Assembly: GCA_044348345.1 (NCBI GenBank)
Contig: JBIKSZ010000222.1
Span: 1 to 5,968 of the forward strand
Direction: 5' to 3'
Source of the DNA: Falsiroseomonas sp044348345
Lineage (GTDB): Bacteria > Pseudomonadota > Alphaproteobacteria > Acetobacterales > Acetobacteraceae
DNA: 5,968 nucleotides
Shown here: piece after piece, positions 1-5,922 of the stretch
Layout of the letters: each line of letters begins with the position of its first letter
Position numbering within the stretch: the stretch's first letter is position 1
Notes under the pieces: model-generated
What the model was told of the DNA's origin: nothing
What the model saw: only the letters and a program-made list of their open reading frames with translations
Database searches by the model: none
Position numbers and translations under genes: made by a program

Positions 1-678
1 CAGCCAGGACGCCGGCTCGTTGCGCGGCACATAGCCGTCGAAGCGCTGGAACACCGCGCGCGCGCCGGGGACCCATTCGTTGCGCACGAAGCGCATCGGG
101 CCGGAGCCGACATATTCATTGACCTGGGTGAAGCTGTCGAAGCGGGTTGCGATGCGCTCCGGCATGATGAAGCACATCGGCGTCGCGTTCTTGCCGAGCG
201 CCATCTTCATCTTCGGGAAGGGCGCCTTCAGGCGCCAGCGGAAGGTCCGGTCATCGACCGCGACCAGCTCGTCGCCCAGCGCGCGCAGCAGCTGCCCCAT
301 CGGGTCGCGCGGCATCCAGCGGTTGATGGAGGCGACGACATCGCGCGCGCGCACCGGCTCATTGTCGTGGAAACGGAGCCCTTCGCGCAGGCGGAAGGTC
401 CAGGTCAGGCCGTCCTGGCTGACCTGCTCGCCTTCCACCATCTGGCGCTGGGCCTCGAGCTTGTCGTCGAAGCCATACAGCGTGTCCCACACCAGCACCG
501 CCGCGTTGCGGACGACATACTGAGTGCCCCAGATCGGGTCGAAATTCGCGAGGTTCGCCTGCGGCACGAAGCGCAGCGTGCGGTTCGCCGCTTGGCTGAG
601 GGCCGGCGCGGCCATCCCGCCACTGCCCGCCACGACGCCGGCGGCAACACCCGCCTTGATGAAGGACCTACGATCCAT
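1..678 (-). CDS. ABC transporter solute-binding protein, family 5 (N-terminal 226 residues; runs off the left edge)
   Basis: This is the N-terminal part of a periplasmic solute-binding protein of the peptide/nickel family (SBP_bac_5). Such proteins capture a ligand, often a peptide, opine, sugar or metal chelate, and deliver it to an ABC permease. Reading the minus strand from the ATG at 678 gives 226 open codons to base 1 without a stop. The protein begins MDRRSFIKAG, a good twin-arginine (Tat) signal (D-R-R-S-F-I-K), followed by a small-residue hydrophobic stretch and probable cleavage near residues 28-30 (ALSQA). Family hallmarks follow: VPQANL (38-43), DPIW (47-50), GLRFHD (100-105), EPVRA (107-111), then FIMPERIA and VGSGP further on. 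By eye it is about 55% identical to the N-terminal part of the complete neighbour at 831-2423. AAGG lies 4 bases and GGGAG about 11 bases before the ATG, so the ribosome binding site is only fair. The ligand cannot be told. Family is certain; the C-terminus lies outside the window. Confidence 0.93.
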   Translation of the reverse strand, partial: MDRRSFIKAGVAAGVVAGSGGMAAPALSQAANRTLRFVPQANLANFDPIWGTQYVVRNAAVLVWDTLYGFDDKLEAQRQMVEGEQVSQDGLTWTFRLREGLRFHDNEPVRARDVVASINRWMPRDPMGQLLRALGDELVAVDDRTFRWRLKAPFPKMKMALGKNATPMCFIMPERIATRFDSFTQVNEYVGSGPMRFVRNEWVPGARAVFQRFDGYVPRNEPASWL

Positions 679-762
679 AGACCTTGAACTCCCTGTCGGT
701 TGGGGGCTTGTCGTGCCCATTCGACTTGCAGATTGCCTTAACCATGGGCGCCGCGCCAGCCC

Positions 763-792
763 AGGCCACGCCCCTATCCAGGGGCGCGGCCC
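763..792 (-). other. Strong intergenic hairpin between the two solute-binding protein genes
   Basis: Arms 763-774 and 781-792 enclose a six-base loop (775-780). In minus-strand RNA all 12 positions pair, two of them as G-U wobbles. In plus-strand RNA those two positions would be A-C mismatches, so the structure favours the minus transcript. No U-run follows, so it is not a standard intrinsic terminator. It could stabilise the 3' end of the upstream message or dampen read-through into the second gene. Confidence 0.55.
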
Positions 793-794
793 TC

Positions 795-823
795 ACGCGC
801 GGAGCGCGTTGCACGCGACGTGC
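795..823 (-). other. Two small adjacent hairpins just after the solute-binding protein stop codon
   Basis: Bases 811-815 and 819-823 form a perfect 5-bp stem with a 3-base loop (gcacg/cgtgc). Bases 795-800 and 804-809 form a perfect 6-bp stem with a 3-base loop (acgcgc/gcgcgt). They begin 8 bases past the stop codon at 831-833 and precede the larger hairpin at 763-792, giving three stem-loops in a row. Short GC-only stems arise by chance in such DNA, so function is uncertain. Confidence 0.3.
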
Positions 824-830
824 CAAACAC

Positions 831-2423
831 TCAGGCGCGGCGCAGGCCCCAGAACAGCGCGAGGCCCTTCACCCGGTCCACCAGGTTGCGGCGATGCGCC
901 GTGACCGAGAGGTAGGAGCCGACGGGGACATAGGGCAGCTCGTCCATCGTCACTTCCTGGATCTCGCGCGCGATGCGCTGCTGCGACGCAAGATCGGGCG
1001 CCACGAACCACGCATCGCGCAGCGCCTCGAGCCGCGGGATGGTAGGCCAGCCCGGCCACGCCGCAGTGCCGTTGCCGCGCAGCGGGAAATGCGCCGCCGG
1101 ATCGACGAAATCGAAGGAGGAGAAGCTGGTAAACAGCATCGACCAGCCGCCGCGCTCCACCGGTTCGCGCGATGTGCGGCGCTGGACCACCGTGCCCCAA
1201 TCCGCCAGTGCGATATCGGCGTTGAAGCCCAAGCGCCGAACGAGGTCCGCGCCCATCTGCGTCATCGCCGAAGGTGCGAGGATGTCGGTCGGGCCGATCA
1301 GGCGCATCGGCTGGTTGGTGTAGCCCGCCTCCCGCATCAGCGCGCGAGCGCGGTCCACGCTGCGCGGCCCCATCAGCGGCGCAAGCCCCGCGTCATTGGC
1401 CAGCGGCGTGCCCGGCGTGAAGACGCCGACATTGGTCATGAACAGCGACGGGTCGGGGCCGACCACCGCGCTCATGAAATCGGTCTGGCTGACGGCCGGC
1501 AGGATCGCCTGGCGCATCCGCTTGTCGTTGAAGGGCGCGTGCAGGTGGTTGAAGCGCAGGATGCCGGTCAGCGGCAGCGGATCGATCGCTTCCTGCGTCA
1601 CGTTGCGGTTGCGGCCCAGCAGCATCTGGATTTCCGGCGGCGGCTGTTCGTACCAGTCGATCTCGCCGGTCTGCAGCGCCGCCGCGGCGGTGCTCGCATC
1701 CACGATGATGTGCCACTCCACCCGGTCGAAATGCACCGTCTTCGGCCCTGCCGTCAGGCTGCGCTGGCCGACCGGCGTCGGGCTGTAGTCCGGATTGCGT
1801 TCGTAGACCGCAAGGCTGCCGGAGTTGAATTCGCCCGGCACGAAGCGGAACGGCCCGCTGCCCACCGTCTCCCGCACCTGCTGGAAGGGGTCGGTGCGCG
1901 CGATGCGTTCCGGCATGATAAAGGGCGGGCTGTTCGAGACCTGCGCCAGCGCGGTCAGCAACAGCGGGAAGGGCCGCTTCAGGCGGAAGACGATGCGGCG
2001 GTCGCCATCGGCTTCCAGCGCATCCACGAATTCCTCGAGCTTCTGCCCCATGGGGCTGCGCTTCATCCAGCGCGCCAGCGATGCGACGCAATCCACCGCC
2101 CGCACCGGTTCGCGGTCATGGAACCGCAGGCCGGAGCGCAGCGTGATGGTCACGCGCCGCCCGTCCTCCGCCACCACATGGCCTTCCGCCATCTGCGGCT
2201 GCGGACGGAATTGCGCGTCCATGCCGTACAGCATGTCGTAGACCATGTAGCCATGGTTGCGGGTGACGTTGGCCGTGGTCCAGATCGGGTCGAGGCTCGT
2301 CAGATTGGCCTGCGGCACCATCTTCAGCACGCGGTTTTGCGCCGGCTGTGCGATCGCGAAGCGCGGCAGACTCGCGGCGGCGCCCAGCGCAGCGCCGGCA
2401 CTCAGCAGGTCCCTGCGAAGCAT
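831..2423 (-). CDS. ABC transporter solute-binding protein, family 5 (peptide/nickel type), complete
   Basis: This is a complete 530-residue periplasmic solute-binding protein, the usual length for the family. It should bind a ligand in the periplasm and pass it to an ABC permease, but no permease or ATPase gene is in view. The N-terminus MLRRDLLSAG carries an arginine pair and a small-residue hydrophobic core, with likely cleavage after AIA (23-25), so Tat or Sec export is expected. Hallmarks are VPQANL (36-41), DPIW, LYGMD, GLRFHD (98-103), EPVRA, PFIMPERIA (167-175) and VGSGPFRFVPGEF (from 187). The C-terminal half has typical features such as EIDWYEQPPPE and a late MDELPYVPVGSYL segment. 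The ATG at 2423 is preceded by a strong purine-rich site (GGGGAG, about 8 bases upstream). It is a paralogue of the truncated gene at 1-678, which lies downstream on the same strand, and is transcribed divergently from the gene at 2579. Substrate is unknown: the family also covers opines, sugars, heme and glutathione. Confidence 0.96.
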   Translation of the reverse strand: MLRRDLLSAGAALGAAASLPRFAIAQPAQNRVLKMVPQANLTSLDPIWTTANVTRNHGYMVYDMLYGMDAQFRPQPQMAEGHVVAEDGRRVTITLRSGLRFHDREPVRAVDCVASLARWMKRSPMGQKLEEFVDALEADGDRRIVFRLKRPFPLLLTALAQVSNSPPFIMPERIARTDPFQQVRETVGSGPFRFVPGEFNSGSLAVYERNPDYSPTPVGQRSLTAGPKTVHFDRVEWHIIVDASTAAAALQTGEIDWYEQPPPEIQMLLGRNRNVTQEAIDPLPLTGILRFNHLHAPFNDKRMRQAILPAVSQTDFMSAVVGPDPSLFMTNVGVFTPGTPLANDAGLAPLMGPRSVDRARALMREAGYTNQPMRLIGPTDILAPSAMTQMGADLVRRLGFNADIALADWGTVVQRRTSREPVERGGWSMLFTSFSSFDFVDPAAHFPLRGNGTAAWPGWPTIPRLEALRDAWFVAPDLASQQRIAREIQEVTMDELPYVPVGSYLSVTAHRRNLVDRVKGLALFWGLRRA

Positions 2424-2578
2424 CCCAACTCTCCCCTCTTGATCCCCGGCGAGCGATCAGAACAGGCAACGCCCGGCACCGCAAGCCAGGCCCCCCATCC
2501 CCCGCCAAGCGCCCCCCGTCTTGCCGCGCCGCCCGCAGCCGGGCAGAGGGACGGCAGATTTCTTTCAGGAGAGCTCCC
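2424..2578. promoter_or_regulatory. Divergent intergenic region holding both promoters
   Basis: This 155-bp gap separates the minus-strand solute-binding protein gene from the plus-strand GlcG-like gene, so both promoters should lie here. It contains the ribosome binding sites of both genes (GGGGAG on the minus strand just above 2423; AGGAG at 2568-2572 on the plus strand). A C-rich block at 2491-2517 reads as runs of 6, 5 and 6 G on the minus strand. A short inverted repeat, tgatc (2440-2444) with gatca (2455-2459), could be a weak operator. A small stem-loop (2531-2535 with 2540-2544) sits before the plus-strand gene. No strong consensus promoter was seen for the plus strand. Confidence 0.6.
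2456..2484 (-). promoter_or_regulatory. Weak candidate sigma70-like promoter for the solute-binding protein gene
   Basis: On the minus strand TTGCGG (2484-2479) and TCTGAT (2461-2456) are separated by 17 bases, matching the TTGACA/TATAAT consensus at 3 of 6 and 4 of 6 positions. Transcription would begin near 2449 and give a short leader of about 25 bases before the ATG at 2423. The -10 element overlaps one arm of the tgatc/gatca inverted repeat. Such matches are frequent by chance, so this is only a candidate. Confidence 0.22.
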
Positions 2579-3049
2579 ATGCCCCATGCCTCGCCCGCCG
2601 GTTTCCAGCACGGCGTCACCCTCGCCGCCGCACGGATCATCGCCGACACCTCCCTCGCCAAGGGGCGGGAGATGGGGCTCGCGCCGCTCACCGTCGTGGT
2701 CGTGGATGCGGCCGGCGTGATGAAGGCGGTGCTGCGCGAAGACGGCGCCTCCCTCGCGCGCGTCGAGATCGCCTGGGGCAAGGCCAATGCCTGCATGGCG
2801 ATGGGGCTGGCCGGGCGCGAGCTGGCGCGTCGCGCGCAGGCGATGCCCTCCTTCATGAACGCCCTGTCGGACCTGACCGGCGGGCGCGCCGTGCCGGTGC
2901 CGGGCGGCGTGCTGGTGAAGGATGCGGATGGCGTGGTGCTCGGCGCCGTCGGCGTCTCGGGCGATGCCTCCGACAAGGACGAGGTCTGCGCCGTGGCCGG
3001 CATCCGCGCCGCCGGGCTCGTGCCGGAGACCGGCGACCCGCTCGTCTGA
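2579..3049 (+). CDS. GlcG/HbpS-family (DUF336, heme-binding-like) protein
   Basis: This 156-residue protein has the normal length and layout of the GlcG/HbpS family (PF03928). Members are small alpha/beta proteins, often oligomeric; HbpS of Streptomyces binds heme, while the GlcG encoded in glycolate operons has no firm function. Visible signatures are the buried strand LTVVVVDAAG (37-46), the region around FMNALSDLTGGRAVPVPGG (92-110), and the C-terminal strand and loop GAVGVSG (122-128) followed by SDKDE (131-135), the most conserved part of the family. There is no signal peptide, so it is likely cytoplasmic. The start at 2579 is chosen because AGGAG (2568-2572) lies 6 bases upstream and the family begins here; the frame stays open further upstream but through non-family, arginine-rich sequence. 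A GST-like gene follows 75 bp downstream on the same strand, probably co-transcribed. Heme binding is not shown by the sequence itself, and the physiological role is unknown. Confidence 0.92.
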   Translation: MPHASPAGFQHGVTLAAARIIADTSLAKGREMGLAPLTVVVVDAAGVMKAVLREDGASLARVEIAWGKANACMAMGLAGRELARRAQAMPSFMNALSDLTGGRAVPVPGGVLVKDADGVVLGAVGVSGDASDKDEVCAVAGIRAAGLVPETGDPLV

Positions 3050-3055
3050 TCCTCT

Positions 3056-3078
3056 GGCCTGGTCTTGTCGCCAGGCGC
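3056..3078 (+). other. Small stem-loop after the GlcG-like stop codon
   Basis: Bases gcctgg (3057-3062) pair with ccaggc (3071-3076) around an 8-base loop, beginning 8 bases past the stop codon. No T-run follows, so it is a poor terminator candidate, and transcription probably continues into the GST gene. Confidence 0.25.
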
Positions 3079-3089
3079 GAAAGGGGCGA

Positions 3090-3117
3090 TCCGTTCCCCA
3101 CACCAAGGGGAACGGAG
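3090..3117 (+). promoter_or_regulatory. Inverted repeat overlapping the ribosome binding site of the GST gene
   Basis: Bases 3090-3099 pair perfectly with 3107-3116 (10 bp; core ccgttcccc/ggggaacgg) around a 7-base loop, acaccaa. The Shine-Dalgarno GGAG of the GST gene is at 3114-3117, so three of its four bases lie in the 3' arm, 7 bases before the ATG at 3125. Folded in RNA, this would hide the ribosome binding site; as DNA it could be a dimeric repressor site. The pairing and overlap are seen directly; the regulatory role is inferred. Confidence 0.5.
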
Positions 3118-3124
3118 ACCTTCC

Positions 3125-3730
3125 ATGTTGCGCATCCACGGGATCGCGAAAAGCCGTGCCTTCCGCTGCATCTGGGCGGCAGAAGAAGCCGGCCTCGCCT
3201 ATGAGGTGATTCCGGTCGGCTTCGGGCCGGAGCTGAAGGCCACGATCGCCGCGGTGAACCCGAACGGGAAGATCCCGGCCCTCCAGGACGGCGACCTGAC
3301 GCTGTTCGAGAGCCTGGCGATCAACCTCCATATCGCGGGCAAGGTCGGCACCAAGCTGATGCCCGCCGGCGATGACGGCTCCCGCGTGCTGCAATGGACG
3401 CTCTGGGCCGGTACCGAGGCCGAGCCCGGGCTGATGAACTGGGCCTACAACACCTATATCCGCCCCCCCGAGCAGCGCGACGCCGCCCTCGCCAAGGCCG
3501 GTATCGAGGCGACCCAGCAGCGCCTGGCCGTGCTGGAGCAGCATCTGGCGACGCGGCCGGTGCTGGTCGGGTCGAATTTCACCATCGCCGACCTCAACCT
3601 CGCCTCGGTCTTCTATGGCGCCTGGCTGAACGGCTTCGATTTCGGTCCCTTCCCGAAGGTGAAGGCCTGGCTCGATGCCTGCCTGACGCGCCCGGCCGCG
3701 CTCGCTGCGCGTAAGCAGCGCGAGGGCTGA
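3125..3730 (+). CDS. Glutathione S-transferase-like protein
   Basis: This is a 201-residue cytosolic glutathione S-transferase-fold protein, a typical bacterial length. Such enzymes conjugate or reduce substrates with glutathione. The N-terminal thioredoxin-like domain (about 1-75) starts MLRIHGIAKSRAFRC. Ser10 is in the position where many bacterial GSTs carry the residue that activates the thiol. NPNGKIPAL (45-53) contains the cis-proline Pro51, and LFESLAI (60-66) holds the Glu62-Ser63 pair that contacts the glutathione gamma-glutamyl group. The helical C-terminal domain (about 86-201) has the N-capping box motif FTIADLN (152-158), normally needed for folding. All main family features are intact. 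The ATG at 3125 is chosen because GGAG ends 7 bases before it and because homologues start at this strand; an in-frame TTG at 3065 would add an unrelated tail running through the inverted repeat. It follows the GlcG-like gene by 75 bp. Substrate is unknown. Confidence 0.94.
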   Translation: MLRIHGIAKSRAFRCIWAAEEAGLAYEVIPVGFGPELKATIAAVNPNGKIPALQDGDLTLFESLAINLHIAGKVGTKLMPAGDDGSRVLQWTLWAGTEAEPGLMNWAYNTYIRPPEQRDAALAKAGIEATQQRLAVLEQHLATRPVLVGSNFTIADLNLASVFYGAWLNGFDFGPFPKVKAWLDACLTRPAALAARKQREG

Positions 3731-3839
3731 CCGCGCCGAACCACCGGCAGCCGCGGGAAAACCTCTCGATCACGCGATCCGTGGTTGTCCGTTGCGGTGC
3801 CGCTCGTCACTCTCTCCGCCATGTTCACGGGGGCGTGAG

Positions 3840-4145
3840 ATGGCGGGTGGCGCGGCGGCGGACGAGCTCAGGCGGCTGAATGCTGCAGTGGTGGAACTGA
3901 AGGCGGAGTTGATGGTCACCCAGGCGGCCCTGGCCGCCGCAATGGCCGAAATCGCCCGCCTCGGCCCCGATCCGCGCCCGGCGCTGGCCGAGGCGGTCGC
4001 CCGCCTGCTCGGCTTCGCCGATGCCGCCGCCGCGGGGCTGCGCGGCCAGAACCCGGCCAACCCACAGGCCCCGACCGCCGCCGCCCTCCGCATGGCCGAT
4101 TGGGCCGAAGGGCTGCTGGCCGGCCGCGCGGAGACGAAAGGCTAG
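3840..4145 (+). CDS. Hypothetical small alanine-rich coiled-coil protein
   Basis: This is a 101-residue protein I do not recognise. After MAGGAAADE, residues from about 9 to 41 (ELRRLNAAVVELKAEL and on to AAMAEIARLG) look like one long amphipathic helix with leucine, valine and isoleucine at heptad-like spacing, as in a short coiled coil. A break at GPDPRP is followed by a second helix (about 47-67), a loop rich in Asn and Pro (QNPANPQAP), and a short final helix (ADWAEGLLAG). There is no signal peptide, membrane segment or cysteine. The ATG at 3840 has a GGGGG stretch about 6 bases upstream (3829-3833); a TTG start at 3792 would add 16 residues of low-complexity sequence and is less likely. 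The frame has the high GC third-position bias of real genes here. It lies 51 bp before the TPR lipoprotein gene and may be co-transcribed with it. It could act as a small scaffold or oligomerising protein, but that is a guess. Confidence 0.68.
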   Translation: MAGGAAADELRRLNAAVVELKAELMVTQAALAAAMAEIARLGPDPRPALAEAVARLLGFADAAAAGLRGQNPANPQAPTAAALRMADWAEGLLAGRAETKG

Positions 4146-4196
4146 AACTGCCAGATCAGGTGGCGCGGCGCGGCACGGCGCTGCTAGGTTGCTGCC

Positions 4197-5918
4197 ATGT
4201 CCGCCCTTTTCCCTCCCCGCCGCGCGCTGCTGCTGGCGGCTGCGCTCTTGTCGGCCTGCGGGGCGGGGGGAACGCCCGCCCCGGGCGGCGCTGCCGCGAC
4301 AACCCCGGCCGCGGCGGAACCGCCGGGCGTCTTCGGCGCCTATCTGTCCGGCCGCTTCGCCCAATCCGAAGCCGACACGGCCACCGCCGCGGAGCGGCTG
4401 CTGGACGCGCTGCGCCGCGACCCCGACCAAGCCGAGCTGCTCTCCCGCGCCTTCATTGCCGCGCTGCTCGACGGCCGCCCCGATGCGCAGCGCCTGGCGC
4501 GGCGCCTGCCGGAGAACCAGGCCGCACAGCTGCTGCTGATCGGCGCCGAAGTGCAGGCCGGCCGCTTCGAACGCGCCGAGCAGATGGTGCGCGCCCTGCC
4601 CCGCCAGGGGCCAGCCGCCATCCTCTCCCCCATCATGCTGGCCTGGGTGCAGCAGGGCCGCGGCCAGACCGACCAGGCCTTCGCGACACTCCGCCCTCTG
4701 GCCGAAGGCGGCCGCCTGCGCGGCATCCATGCGCTGCACCTCGCCCTCATCGCCGATCTCGCCGGCCGCGGGCGGGAGGCGGAGCGCTATGCGCGCATGG
4801 CGCTGGCCGAGTCGCCCGAAGCCTCCGTCCGGCTGCTGCAACTGACCGGCGGCATCCTGACCCGCGCCGGCCACCCGGCCGAGGCGATGCGGCTGATGGA
4901 GGCGCTCGGCCGCAGCATGTCCGATATCGGCATGACCGCGACGACGGAGGCCGGGCGCCGCGCCCTGCTCGCCGGCCGCGGCGTCGCCGGCCCGGCGGAG
5001 GGGATCGCAGAAGCCCAACTCGCCCTGGCCGCCGCGCTGCGCAGCCAGGGTGCGGCGGAGCCGGCGATGCTCCTCGCGCGCCTGTCGCTGCGGCTCCGCC
5101 CGGATTTCGCGCCGACGCTTCTGTTGGTGGCCGAGCATTATGCCGAGCAGCGCCAGCCCGCAGCCGCCCATGCCATGCTCGCCAACGTGGCATCCGGCGA
5201 TCCGCTGGCGCGCGTCGTCGGGCTCCGCCGCGCCGCGCTGCTCGACCGCATGGACCGCCTGGCGGAGGCCGAGGCCGCCTACCGCGCCCTGGCCGCCGAG
5301 GTGCCGGAAGCGCCCCAGCCCTATGCGCGGCTCGGCGACATGTTCCGCACGCGCAGCCGCTTCCCCGAAGCGGCCGCCGCCTATGATGCGGCGCTCACGC
5401 GCCTGCCGAACACGCAGGCCAGCGACTGGCCGCTCTTCTACGCCCGCGGCATCGCGCATGAGCGCTCCGGCAACTGGCCGCGCGCCGAGGCCGATTTCCA
5501 GCGCGCGCTCGCGCTCTCGCCCGAGCAGCCCTATGTGCTGAACTACCTCGCCTATACCTGGGTCGAGATGGGCAAGAACCTCGTCGAGGCGCGGCGCATG
5601 CTGGAACGCGCGGTCGAGCTTCGCCCGAATGACGGCAACATCGTGGACAGCCTGGGCTGGGCGCTGTTCAAGCTCGGCGACATCCAGGCCGCGGTGCGCT
5701 GGCTGGAACGCGCGGTGGAGCTCGAGCCGCGCAACAGCGTGATCAACGACCATCTCGGCGACGCCTATTGGACGGCGGGGCGGCAGAATGAGGCGCGCTT
5801 CCAATGGCAGCGCGCGCTGCGCATGGAGCCCGAAGCCGAGGAAATCCCGAGGATCGAGGCGAAGCTCCGCGACGGCCTGCCGACGCCGCCCGCCGCGACC
5901 GCGCGCCGGCCTGACTGA
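4197..5918 (+). CDS. TPR-repeat lipoprotein
   Basis: This is a 573-residue tetratricopeptide-repeat protein that is probably lipid-anchored. The N-terminus has two arginines, a leucine/alanine-rich core and the lipobox LSAC, with Cys21 as the acylation site; Gly at +2 is not an inner-membrane retention signal, so the outer membrane facing the periplasm is likely. A Gly/Ala/Pro-rich linker (22-44) follows. Residues about 45-370 are helical repeats of degenerate TPR type. Five clear consecutive TPRs occupy about 373-406, 411-444, 446-479, 480-513 and 514-547, each with the A-x-x-x-[FYW]-x-x-A-L type second helix ending near a Pro (for example LERAVELEP). The last part (about 560-573) is a Pro/Ala tail. 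TPRs bind protein partners, so a role in envelope assembly or organisation is plausible but unproven. The ribosome binding site before the ATG is weak (AGG about 8 bases upstream), but the lipobox fixes the start. The next gene begins 4 bases after its stop. Confidence 0.93.
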   Translation: MSALFPPRRALLLAAALLSACGAGGTPAPGGAAATTPAAAEPPGVFGAYLSGRFAQSEADTATAAERLLDALRRDPDQAELLSRAFIAALLDGRPDAQRLARRLPENQAAQLLLIGAEVQAGRFERAEQMVRALPRQGPAAILSPIMLAWVQQGRGQTDQAFATLRPLAEGGRLRGIHALHLALIADLAGRGREAERYARMALAESPEASVRLLQLTGGILTRAGHPAEAMRLMEALGRSMSDIGMTATTEAGRRALLAGRGVAGPAEGIAEAQLALAAALRSQGAAEPAMLLARLSLRLRPDFAPTLLLVAEHYAEQRQPAAAHAMLANVASGDPLARVVGLRRAALLDRMDRLAEAEAAYRALAAEVPEAPQPYARLGDMFRTRSRFPEAAAAYDAALTRLPNTQASDWPLFYARGIAHERSGNWPRAEADFQRALALSPEQPYVLNYLAYTWVEMGKNLVEARRMLERAVELRPNDGNIVDSLGWALFKLGDIQAAVRWLERAVELEPRNSVINDHLGDAYWTAGRQNEARFQWQRALRMEPEAEEIPRIEAKLRDGLPTPPAATARRPD

Positions 5919-5922
5919 GCCC

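Noticed and set aside
2348..2578. Upstream extension of the GlcG-like gene to 2348
   Set aside because: The extra 77 residues are Arg/Pro-rich, overlap the 5' end of the divergent gene, and lie before a good AGGAG site at 2568-2572.
684..2720. A 678-codon open frame on the plus strand opposite the complete solute-binding protein
   Set aside because: It is low-complexity Arg/Ala/His-rich sequence, starts in an intergenic region and runs into the GlcG-like gene out of frame. The minus-strand frame has clear family motifs.
3065..3124. TTG start at 3065 for the GST gene
   Set aside because: The 20 extra residues do not resemble GST sequence and pass through the inverted repeat; the ATG at 3125 has its own ribosome binding site.
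2402..3544. Long minus-strand frames across the GlcG-like and GST genes (2402-3544 and 2116-3171)
   Set aside because: Both overlap well-supported genes on the other strand, cross the divergent promoter region and show no domain.
3731..3839. Possible terminator or promoter palindromes between the GST gene and the small coiled-coil gene
   Set aside because: Only short or bulged complementarities were seen (for example aaccac at 3739-3744 with gtggtt at 3781-3786, 36 bases apart), with no T-run and no good promoter match.
4100..5386. A 428-codon plus-strand frame inside the TPR gene
   Set aside because: It is an out-of-frame Arg/Pro/Ala-rich shadow of the TPR gene.
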